Positions 55,865-62,742 of a stretch of 64,000 nucleotides of DNA are shown here, piece after piece. The stretch comes from an uncultured Clostridia bacterium (GTDB lineage Bacteria; Bacillota; Clostridia; Christensenellales; Borkfalkiaceae), in contig CAKVPH010000001.1 in NCBI GenBank assembly GCA_934796775.1, positions 1 through 64,000 on the forward strand, read 5' to 3'. The position numbers and the translations under genes were made by a program. The stretch's first letter is position 1; each line of letters opens with the position of its first letter. The notes beneath the pieces were generated by a model that was not told the origin of the DNA, made no database searches, and saw only the letters and a list, made by a program, of their open reading frames with translations.

Positions 55865-57724
55865 ATGAAAAAATTTAAAGCGGAATCTAAAAAAGTTTTG
55901 GATTTGATGATCAATTCCATTTATACAAATAAAGACATTTTTTTGCGTGAGCTTTTATCTAACGCAAGCGACGCAATAGACAAATTGTATTTCAAGAGCT
56001 TGCAGCTCGGAACGACAGGACTTGCACGTTCTGATTTCCATATTGATATTTCCGTTGACAGAGAAAATCGTATTTTAAAAATAAGCGATAACGGAATAGG
56101 TATGACTGAAGACGAACTTGAAAACAACCTTGGTATAATAGCCAAGAGCGGTTCGTCCGATTTTAAAAAGAATAACGAGCTTAAAGACGACGATATCAAT
56201 ATCATCGGTCAGTTCGGCGTAGGTTTTTATTCTGCGTTTATGGTAAGCGATAAAGTTGAAGTGCTTTCAAAGGCTTACGGAAGCGAAACGGCATACAGAT
56301 GGGTAAGCGACGGTGCAGACGGATATGATATCACGCCAGATACCAAAGAATCAAACGGTACCGATATCATTTTACATATAAAACCCGATGACGAAAATGA
56401 CGATTATTGCAAATACCTTGAAGAATATTCGCTTAAACAGCTTGTAAAAAAATATTCAAATTACATCACTTATCCTATAAGAATGATGTGTACTAAATAC
56501 GATTATGACGTTCCCGAGGGCGAAGAACCTAAAAAAAGCGAATCCTTAGAAACGCTTAACAGTATGGTTCCTCTTTGGAAAAAGAATAAAAACGATATAA
56601 AACCCGAGGAATACGATGACTTTTACAAAGAAATGTTCTATGAATCCGAAGCTCCGCTGAGAGTAATTCATACCTCAATGGAAGGTACGGTTGATTTTAA
56701 AGCTTTATTGTTTATTCCTGCTAAAGCTCCGTTCAACTTCTATACAAGAGGATATGAAAAAGGTTTGAAGCTTTACACAAACGGCGTTATGATTACCGAA
56801 AAATGTAAAGATCTGCTTCCGGATTATTTTGCGTTTGTAAAAGGTGTTGTAGATACCGATATTTCGCTTAATCTGTCACGTGAAACCGTTCAGCATTCAA
56901 AGAGTTTGAAACTTATAGCCGCGAACGTAGAAAAGAAGATAAAACAGGAACTTGAAAATATGTTAAACTCCGATCGTGAAAAATACGAGGCGTTTTATAA
57001 AGAGTTCGGTTTGCAGCTAAAATACGGTATATATCAGAATTTCGGAATGAATAAAGGTGCGTTGCAGGATTTAATTATGTTTAAGTCTGTAAAGCTCGAT
57101 AAATTCGTTACTTTAAAAGAATACGTTACGGCAATGCCCGAAGATCAAAAATACATTTATTATGCTACAGGCAAGACCGTTGACGCTATTAAACTTATGC
57201 CGCAAATCGATAAAGTTTCCGAAAAAGGTTATGACGTTTTGTGCATGACCGATGAAGTGGACGAATTTACCGTAAAAGCTTTAAACGAGTACGAAAGCAA
57301 GCAATTCCGCAGTGTTTCGGGCGGAGATCTTGGAATTGAAGAAGAGGACACGGCTGAAAACGATAAACCGCTTGCAGATTATATTAAAGAAACACTTGGC
57401 GATAAAGTTGAAAAAGTAAGGATTTCTAACAGAATAAAGAATCATCCGGTGTGTTTGACGGCGGAAGGCGAAGTTTCTATCGAAATGGAAAAAGTTTTAA
57501 ATTCTATGCCTAATGCCAACGGCGCTATTAAAGCTAAAAAGGTTCTTGAAATAAATTCGGAAAGCCCCATATGCGAAAAACTTCGTAAGTGCTATGAAAG
57601 CGATAAAGAGAAAGTAAAAGAGCTTGCCGATATTTTATATCAACTCGCTCTTGTAATTGAAGGAATGCAGATTGAAAATCCTACGGCTTTAACCGATTCG
57701 ATTTGTAAACTTTTAGCTGAATAA
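55865..57724 (+). CDS. htpG: Molecular chaperone HtpG (Hsp90)
   Basis: A 619-residue Hsp90 homologue. The GHKL ATPase motifs are ELLSNASDAIDKL, DNGIGM and GQFGVGFYSAFMV, the catalytic middle-domain Arg lies in LNLSRETVQHSK, and the C-terminal dimerisation domain is present. I start at ATG 55865, behind GAGG; an ATG at 55823 would add 14 residues and has no ribosome site. The gene is controlled by a CIRCE operator, so HrcA should repress it in the absence of heat stress; in Bacillus subtilis htpG is not in the HrcA regulon. A terminator follows. Confidence 0.95.
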   Translation: MKKFKAESKKVLDLMINSIYTNKDIFLRELLSNASDAIDKLYFKSLQLGTTGLARSDFHIDISVDRENRILKISDNGIGMTEDELENNLGIIAKSGSSDFKKNNELKDDDINIIGQFGVGFYSAFMVSDKVEVLSKAYGSETAYRWVSDGADGYDITPDTKESNGTDIILHIKPDDENDDYCKYLEEYSLKQLVKKYSNYITYPIRMMCTKYDYDVPEGEEPKKSESLETLNSMVPLWKKNKNDIKPEEYDDFYKEMFYESEAPLRVIHTSMEGTVDFKALLFIPAKAPFNFYTRGYEKGLKLYTNGVMITEKCKDLLPDYFAFVKGVVDTDISLNLSRETVQHSKSLKLIAANVEKKIKQELENMLNSDREKYEAFYKEFGLQLKYGIYQNFGMNKGALQDLIMFKSVKLDKFVTLKEYVTAMPEDQKYIYYATGKTVDAIKLMPQIDKVSEKGYDVLCMTDEVDEFTVKALNEYESKQFRSVSGGDLGIEEEDTAENDKPLADYIKETLGDKVEKVRISNRIKNHPVCLTAEGEVSIEMEKVLNSMPNANGAIKAKKVLEINSESPICEKLRKCYESDKEKVKELADILYQLALVIEGMQIENPTALTDSICKLLAE

Positions 57725-57743
57725 TATATGTAATTAAGTTTGC

Positions 57744-57780
57744 AGCCCGCCGCATATTTAACGGCGGGCTATTCTTTTAT
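57744..57780 (+). terminator. Terminator of htpG, overlapping the lysC stop
   Basis: AGCCCGCCG and CGGCGGGCT form a perfect 9-bp GC-rich stem with a 9-nt loop, then ATTCTTTTATT. The 3' arm overlaps the stop codon of the convergent aspartokinase gene, so it may also slow minus-strand transcription. Confidence 0.85.
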
Positions 57781-59028
57781 TAAATTTGCAAGGTTGTTTA
57801 ATATTTCAATATTAGGTGTAGGAATGAAAAAAGCAACTCGGTTTTTAACAAAAAATTTTTTTTCGTAAAAAGTAATTTTTAAATTTGAAAACATATTTTT
57901 TATCTGTACGGTCTTTAAATTCGCATGCCTTTTATTTTTAAAAATAAAGTGCAGGGCAACTGTGTCCGAGATATTATATCTTTGAATATTTAAGCGTCTT
58001 AAAATATTTTCTACGTTCTTTATTCGCTTCTTTTTTATGAAGAGAAATAAAACGTCCGCTTTTTTACTAATATGCTCAATTGAAATTATGTCTGTCATAA
58101 AAAGCCTAAAAATATCATATATACTCTTGTTTTCTGCGTATAATTCCGAAATTGATATTTTTACTTGAATGTAAGAATTTTCATATGAAAAACAGTTTTG
58201 TTTAAGTTTGCTGCCTAAGCTTATTACGGTATTTTCTTTTGAGTATAAATGCGTTTTTTTAACTATGACTTTTTTATTTTTACATATTAACGGAAGAATC
58301 GAAACGGGGTTTAAAACGTTATCGCCATGGCTTGCTAAAAAGTATGCGTCCGAATAATTTAAAGTTTTTATCGTATTCTTATTTTTGCAAACGGGCGGGG
58401 AATCATATATGCCGTCAACGTCGGTAAAGTTGTAATAATAATTTGAATCCGAAAACGAACACAGATATGCGGCGGTGATATCGCCGCCGCCTCGTTCAAA
58501 AAGTTTTATGTTCCCGTTTTCGTCTTGTCCGTAAAAGCCACATGTTACTAAGGGTGCGAAAAAAATTTTTTTATTAAAAAGCTTAGAGCTTTCTTTTTTT
58601 AAAAAGCATCCGTCAATATCAAAACGCATAAACTCTGAGCTATCGATAAATTTTATTTTACTGTAAGCCGAAAATATTTTTGCCGTAAAATATTCTCCGC
58701 GGCTTATTATGTATTCGTCGCTAAATTTATCTGTATTATCTATAAAAAAGCAAAGATCTTTTTTTATTTTATCTGATACTTTGAGTATTGTGGCAACAGA
58801 CATAAACCTGTCATAAAATTCCGATAAAAGAGCCGTTTTTTTTGAGCGTTCGTTTTTTTTGCAGCAAAATTCAATAAGTAAATCGGTAATTTTTTTGTCT
58901 TCGTTAAATCTTTTACCCATTGCCGAAACGACAATTAACGGATTATGTAGCTTTGATGTGACTTGCACTGCATTTTTAATATTATTTGCGTCGCAAAGAG
59001 AGCTGCCGCCGAACTTACAGACAATCAT
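57769..59028 (-). CDS. lysC: Aspartate kinase
   Basis: A 419-residue aspartokinase for the first step of the Lys/Thr/Met/diaminopimelate pathway. KFGGSSL (5-11) binds ATP, ISRGEYFTAKIFS and FERGGGDITAAYLCSF hold the substrate loops, and TDVDGIYDSPP is present. The C-terminal third would be the ACT regulatory part but is divergent and very rich in Lys, Phe and Ile (FIKKKRIKNVENILRRLN), so feedback properties cannot be predicted. It overlaps asd by ATGA. The Lys/Asn-rich composition is more AT-biased than that of its neighbours. Confidence 0.85.
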   Translation of the reverse strand: MIVCKFGGSSLCDANNIKNAVQVTSKLHNPLIVVSAMGKRFNEDKKITDLLIEFCCKKNERSKKTALLSEFYDRFMSVATILKVSDKIKKDLCFFIDNTDKFSDEYIISRGEYFTAKIFSAYSKIKFIDSSEFMRFDIDGCFLKKESSKLFNKKIFFAPLVTCGFYGQDENGNIKLFERGGGDITAAYLCSFSDSNYYYNFTDVDGIYDSPPVCKNKNTIKTLNYSDAYFLASHGDNVLNPVSILPLICKNKKVIVKKTHLYSKENTVISLGSKLKQNCFSYENSYIQVKISISELYAENKSIYDIFRLFMTDIISIEHISKKADVLFLFIKKKRIKNVENILRRLNIQRYNISDTVALHFIFKNKRHANLKTVQIKNMFSNLKITFYEKKFFVKNRVAFFIPTPNIEILNNLANLIKE

Positions 59029-60011
59029 TTTTCCGCAATTCTCCGCATTATTTCGTAGGCATTATATGCTGCGCCGGTTCTTAAATTATCCGATAAAACG
59101 TAAAACGCAAGCGATTTATTTTCTGCCGTATCTTTTCTTATTCTGCCTACGTAAACTTTATTGTTTCCGTTTGCGGCTGTTGCAACGGGATAAACATCGT
59201 TTTTCAAATCGTCCGCAATTATTATATCTTTTTGAGATTTTAATATTTCATGTACGTCTTTAAGCGTAAAATTCTCTTTAAATGTTGCAAATACGGATAT
59301 TCCGTGGCAGTTTTCTATGGGAACGCGAACGCATGTTGCACTTATTTTTAGTTTTTTGTCATTTAAAATTTTGCGCATTTCGTCTTGCATTTTTATTTCT
59401 TCGCTGGTGTATCCGTCGCTTAGCGGCGTACCTATTTGCGGCAGACACGTTTTTCTTATATCATAAGGAAAAACGCCTTTATAATTTCCGTTTTTCAAGG
59501 CTTTTATGGCTTCGTTTCCCGCACCCGAAACTGCCTGATAGGTACTGAATCTGATACGTTTTAACCGTAATTTATTGTGAAGTAAAGATAGCGGTTTTGC
59601 ACAGATTATCGTTGAACAATTCGGGTTCGCAATAAGTTTTTTGTTTAATCGGCAATCAAAATTTATATCGGGGATAATAAGAGGTACTTTCTCGTACATT
59701 CTGAATGCCGCAGAATTATCTATAACTGTGCAACCGTTCTTTAATGCGTATTCAGCGTATTTAAGCGATACGTCGCTGCTTGCGGCAAATAATACAAAAT
59801 CTGTATTCGGTGAAAAATTTTCGTCGAGTTTTTTTACTACGTATTCTTTTTTGTTGAACGTTACAATTTTTCCAACGCCGTTATTTTTAGCATATAGATC
59901 AAGATAATCAACCGCAAAGTTTTGTTCTTTTAAAATATTTATAAAAGTTTTTCCCACAAGTCCGGTTGCCCCGACTATTGCTATACTGAATTTTTTATGA
60001 TAATCTGACAT
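59025..60011 (-). CDS. asd: Aspartate-semialdehyde dehydrogenase
   Basis: A 328-residue Asd that reduces aspartyl phosphate to the semialdehyde. IAIVGATGLVGKT (about 10-22) is the NADP loop, Cys132 in ANPNCSTI is the catalytic nucleophile, AVSGAGNEAI follows, and RVPIENCHG carries the catalytic His. The gene runs directly into lysC (ATGA overlap), so both enzymes that channel aspartyl phosphate are co-translated. The ATG immediately follows a terminator-like hairpin and its T run; GGCGG in the hairpin is the only candidate ribosome site. Confidence 0.93.
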   Translation of the reverse strand: MSDYHKKFSIAIVGATGLVGKTFINILKEQNFAVDYLDLYAKNNGVGKIVTFNKKEYVVKKLDENFSPNTDFVLFAASSDVSLKYAEYALKNGCTVIDNSAAFRMYEKVPLIIPDINFDCRLNKKLIANPNCSTIICAKPLSLLHNKLRLKRIRFSTYQAVSGAGNEAIKALKNGNYKGVFPYDIRKTCLPQIGTPLSDGYTSEEIKMQDEMRKILNDKKLKISATCVRVPIENCHGISVFATFKENFTLKDVHEILKSQKDIIIADDLKNDVYPVATAANGNNKVYVGRIRKDTAENKSLAFYVLSDNLRTGAAYNAYEIMRRIAEK

Positions 60012-60050
60012 AAAAAAACCGCCGATACATTATTTTATGCAAGGGCGGAA
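60012..60050 (-). terminator. Terminator/attenuator hairpin touching the asd start
   Basis: On the minus strand: CCGCC...TGCAT, a 6-nt loop, ATGTA...GGCGG and seven T, ending at the asd ATG. It lies between the ACT-domain gene and asd. It may end the upstream transcript or control asd expression. No lysine riboswitch fits in this 71-bp gap. Confidence 0.65.
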
Positions 60051-60082
60051 ATTATTGATATAAAATAAGATGTAAACAGGAA

Positions 60083-60523
60083 TTACTCGAATGATACTAT
60101 TTTTGCGCTTTTTACAAATGGAATCTGTTTGATTTTTTTGTTAAGTTCCTGCAAATTTACGTCGGTATCGCTTATGTCGATCGTTATCGTAACGTAAACG
60201 CAGTTTTTTATGGGCATAGCCTGAGTTATGGTTATGATGTTTACGTTGTATTTATAAATCGTGGATAAAATCTTACTTAAAACGCCTTTTTCATCTGCCA
60301 TTTTAAATGTAAAAATACACTTTCTCGTAACTTTTTCAACCGGACGAAAAATATAATCTTTGTATTTGTAAAAAGTGGAGCGGCTTATGTCCTTTTCCTT
60401 GCAGGCGCGGCTGATGCTCATTTCTCCGTTTTCAATAAGTTCTCTTGCTTCTATAACTTTTGTAAAATAGTCGGGCAAAACATTTGCGCTCACAATTAAA
60501 TATTTGTTATCTGTATTTCCCAT
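60083..60523 (-). CDS. HTH-ACT domain protein (PheB/UPF0735-like)
   Basis: A 146-residue protein. Residues ~20-60 form a helix-turn-helix-like region (VIEARELIENGEMSISRACKEKDISRSTFYKYKDYIF) and ~70-146 an ACT domain (CIFTFKMADEKGVLSKILSTIYKYNVNIITITQ), as in the UPF0735/PheB family. ACT domains bind amino acids, so it may sense an aspartate-family amino acid and control the asd-lysC genes just downstream. In Bacillus the family is linked to pheA, and in Clostridia often to hom. The regulatory role is inference. Confidence 0.8.
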   Translation of the reverse strand: MGNTDNKYLIVSANVLPDYFTKVIEARELIENGEMSISRACKEKDISRSTFYKYKDYIFRPVEKVTRKCIFTFKMADEKGVLSKILSTIYKYNVNIITITQAMPIKNCVYVTITIDISDTDVNLQELNKKIKQIPFVKSAKIVSFE

Positions 60524-60552
60524 TTTTTTCTCCGGCTTAAGAAGATAAGAGT

Positions 60553-60581
60553 ATTATACATCAAATATTAAAAAAAATCAA
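60553..60581 (-). promoter_or_regulatory. Promoter of the ACT-domain gene
   Basis: On the minus strand: TTGATT (60581-60576), 17 bp, TATAAT (60558-60553), and a leader with CCGGAG before the ATG. Confidence 0.75.
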
Positions 60582-60608
60582 GTTTTATTTCGTCAAGGTA
60601 AAATGAAT

Positions 60609-60637
60609 TTTACTTTTCGGTGTGTTTGTGATAAAAT
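60609..60637 (+). promoter_or_regulatory. Promoter touching the HAD gene start (leaderless)
   Basis: TTTACT (60609-60614), 17 bp ending TGA, TAAAAT (60632-60637). ATG 60644 is 6 nt further, so transcription and translation should start at the same base. Confidence 0.55.
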
Positions 60638-60643
60638 ATTTGT

Positions 60644-61468
60644 ATGAGAAAAATTCAGGAAAAATATTACGATTTTGCAGTAAGCGACTGCGACGGAACC
60701 CTTCTTACGTCAAATGGCGATATCGCCAAAGAAACTATACAAAAAATAGAAAACTTTATTGCTCACGGCGGTACGTTTTGCCTTTGTACGGGAAGAATGA
60801 GTGCTTCAATTATACTGCTTGCCAAGAGTTATGGATTAAAAGGCTATGTTATTTCGTTTAACGGAGCGGAAATTTGCGATATAGAAAGCGGTGAAAAAAT
60901 CTATAAAAATCACGTGGATAACGCGGCTTGCATAAAACTTTTACGTTATGCCGAGCAAAACAACAGGCGTGTACAGGTTTATCCCAACGATAAAATGACG
61001 GTTGAAAAACTCAATTCGGATTATCTTAATTATGCAGGCCGTTCGGGTGTAAACGTGTGCGAATACGGGGATAAAGTCAGCAAGCTTTTTGAAAAAAAAG
61101 GGTATACGAGCGGTAAAGTGTTGTTTTATACCGATGAAACTTTGCGTCCGAAAATGAATGATGAGATTCGCGGAATTTTAGGCGACAATTATGAAATCGT
61201 AAACAGCAATAAAGAACATATAGACGTTATGGCGAAAGGTGTATCAAAAGGCGGTTCTGTTTTAAAACTCTGTGAAATCATTAAAAAGCAACGTAAAAAA
61301 ATTATTTGTTTCGGCGATGAAATGAATGATTTAAGTATGCTTGAAGTTGCGGCTTTAAAAGCCATGGTTGAAAACGGAAACGAAAAGTTAAAAAGCGTTG
61401 CAGACGTTATAATTCCGTCAAACGATGCAGGCGGAGTGGGAATAGCTCTCGAAAAATACGGAATATAA
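60644..61468 (+). CDS. Cof-type HAD-IIB family hydrolase
   Basis: A 274-residue HAD phosphatase. Motif I is SDCDGTLLTSNGDI (Asp nucleophile and acid), motif II is CTGRM, motif III is the Lys in KGVSKGGSVLKL, and motif IV is GDEMNDLSML. The ~110-residue C2B cap domain between motifs II and III is typical of Cof/YidA enzymes, which dephosphorylate sugar phosphates, pyridoxal phosphate or flavin mononucleotide. The substrate is not apparent. There is no Shine-Dalgarno; the promoter places the start of transcription at the ATG. Confidence 0.88.
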   Translation: MRKIQEKYYDFAVSDCDGTLLTSNGDIAKETIQKIENFIAHGGTFCLCTGRMSASIILLAKSYGLKGYVISFNGAEICDIESGEKIYKNHVDNAACIKLLRYAEQNNRRVQVYPNDKMTVEKLNSDYLNYAGRSGVNVCEYGDKVSKLFEKKGYTSGKVLFYTDETLRPKMNDEIRGILGDNYEIVNSNKEHIDVMAKGVSKGGSVLKLCEIIKKQRKKIICFGDEMNDLSMLEVAALKAMVENGNEKLKSVADVIIPSNDAGGVGIALEKYGI

Positions 61469-61487
61469 ATTTTAACGGTTAAAATGC

Positions 61488-61516
61488 TTGATAAATAAAT
61501 ATATTTATGTTAATAT
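61488..61516 (+). promoter_or_regulatory. Promoter of the yicC-rpoZ operon
   Basis: TTGATA (61488-61493), 17 bp with TGT before the -10, TAATAT (61511-61516). The leader contains GGGGGATT before ATG 61552. Confidence 0.6.
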
Positions 61517-61551
61517 ATATGTATTGAAAATCGGGGGATTGCGATTTATTC

Positions 61552-62421
61552 ATGTACAGTATGACAGGATTCGGTAAAGCCGAATACAAAAACGGTTTTG
61601 AACTCACTGTTGAGATAAGATCGGTAAACAATCGTTTTTTAGACGTCTTGCCGAAATATCCAAAGAGTTTTATATCTTTTGACGATGCTATACGAAAAGC
61701 CGTTCAGGCAAAACTCAGTCGTGGAAGGGTTGAAGTATTTTTTACTTTTTCCGACTTACGCGAAAAAGAAAAGGTGATTGAGCCTGATCTTGCGCTTGCC
61801 AAGGCGTATTACAATGCGGCAGAACGTATTTCTTCCGCTTTGAATATAGAAAACGACCTTACAGTAAGCAGAATTTTAAAAATGCCCGACGTTATAGATT
61901 ATACGCCGGACTGCGAGGATGAAAGCGAACTTTCGGCTATTGTAACAGATACGTTAAATCGAGCGCTTGATAATCTTAATGCGATGCGCCTTACCGAAGG
62001 CGAAAAATTAAAGCGCGAACTTAATTCTCATGTTGACGAAGTAGAACGTCTTGTTTTTAAAATTGAAAAACGTGCGCCGCTTATCAGTGAAAATTATAGA
62101 TTAAAAATCGAAGAACGCGTAAAAAATATTTTAGATTCTTATCAGATAGATGAGGCAAGGCTTTTACAGGAAGTTGCCCTTTTTGCCGATAAATCGAATA
62201 TCGACGAAGAGATCGCGCGTTTAAAATCGCATATAGCGCAATATCGCAAACTTTTGGACTCGGATAATCCCGGCAGAAAAGTTGACTTTTTGGTACAGGA
62301 ATTCAACCGCGAATCCAACACAATATGTTCAAAGTCAAACGATATTGAAATTACTAACGATGCGCTTTTATTAAAGAGTGAAATTGAAAAAATACGCGAA
62401 CAAATTCAAAACATCGAATAA
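61552..62421 (+). CDS. YicC/YloC family endoribonuclease
   Basis: A 289-residue protein. MYSMTGFGKAEY and EIRSVNNRFLDVLPKYP are the YicC signature at the N-terminus. The C-terminus holds DIDEEIARLKSHI-like and GRKVDFLVQEFNRESNTICSKSND motifs with the acidic residues of the family. YicC proteins are Mn-dependent endoribonucleases linked to RNA decay. The length is normal. In most Firmicutes the next genes are gmk and rpoZ; here rpoZ follows directly, 46 bp later. Confidence 0.93.
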   Translation: MYSMTGFGKAEYKNGFELTVEIRSVNNRFLDVLPKYPKSFISFDDAIRKAVQAKLSRGRVEVFFTFSDLREKEKVIEPDLALAKAYYNAAERISSALNIENDLTVSRILKMPDVIDYTPDCEDESELSAIVTDTLNRALDNLNAMRLTEGEKLKRELNSHVDEVERLVFKIEKRAPLISENYRLKIEERVKNILDSYQIDEARLLQEVALFADKSNIDEEIARLKSHIAQYRKLLDSDNPGRKVDFLVQEFNRESNTICSKSNDIEITNDALLLKSEIEKIREQIQNIE

Positions 62422-62467
62422 ACAAAAACAATTAAAACATTGATAATAAATCGGAGGAATTAAATAT

Positions 62468-62671
62468 ATGCTTCACGAACCGCCTATCGACGAACTCGCC
62501 GAAAAAATCGGATCGAAATACTCACTTTGCGTAGTCGCTTCAAAACGCGCGCGCCAGCTCATAGATAATGCCCAGAATCAGGGACTTACCGACGTTCCCG
62601 GCGGAGAAAAGCCTTTGACTATGGCAGCAAAAGAAATCTATGACGGTAAAATAGTTGCCACTAAATTCTAA
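62468..62671 (+). CDS. rpoZ: RNA polymerase subunit omega
   Basis: A 67-residue omega subunit that stabilises the beta' subunit of RNA polymerase. PPIDELAEKIGSKYSLCVVASKRARQL (5-31) is the diagnostic region, and KPLTMAAKEIYDGKIV matches the C-terminal half. CGGAGG stands before ATG 62468. It is followed by a terminator and then priA. Confidence 0.94.
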   Translation: MLHEPPIDELAEKIGSKYSLCVVASKRARQLIDNAQNQGLTDVPGGEKPLTMAAKEIYDGKIVATKF

Positions 62672-62680
62672 AAGATAACC

Positions 62681-62706
62681 AAAAATGCTCTGAGGAGCAT
62701 TTTTTG
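62681..62706 (+). terminator. Terminator after rpoZ
   Basis: AAAAATGCTC and GAGCATTTTT form a 10-bp stem with a TGAG loop; the T run is part of the 3' arm. Confidence 0.82.
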
Positions 62707-62742
62707 CTTAAAAGCGATATTTTTGTAAGGAATAAACGCCGA

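Noticed and set aside
60012..60643. Lysine riboswitch controlling asd/lysC
   Set aside because: The gap before asd is 71 bp, far below aptamer length, and the region upstream of the ACT gene shows only a promoter.
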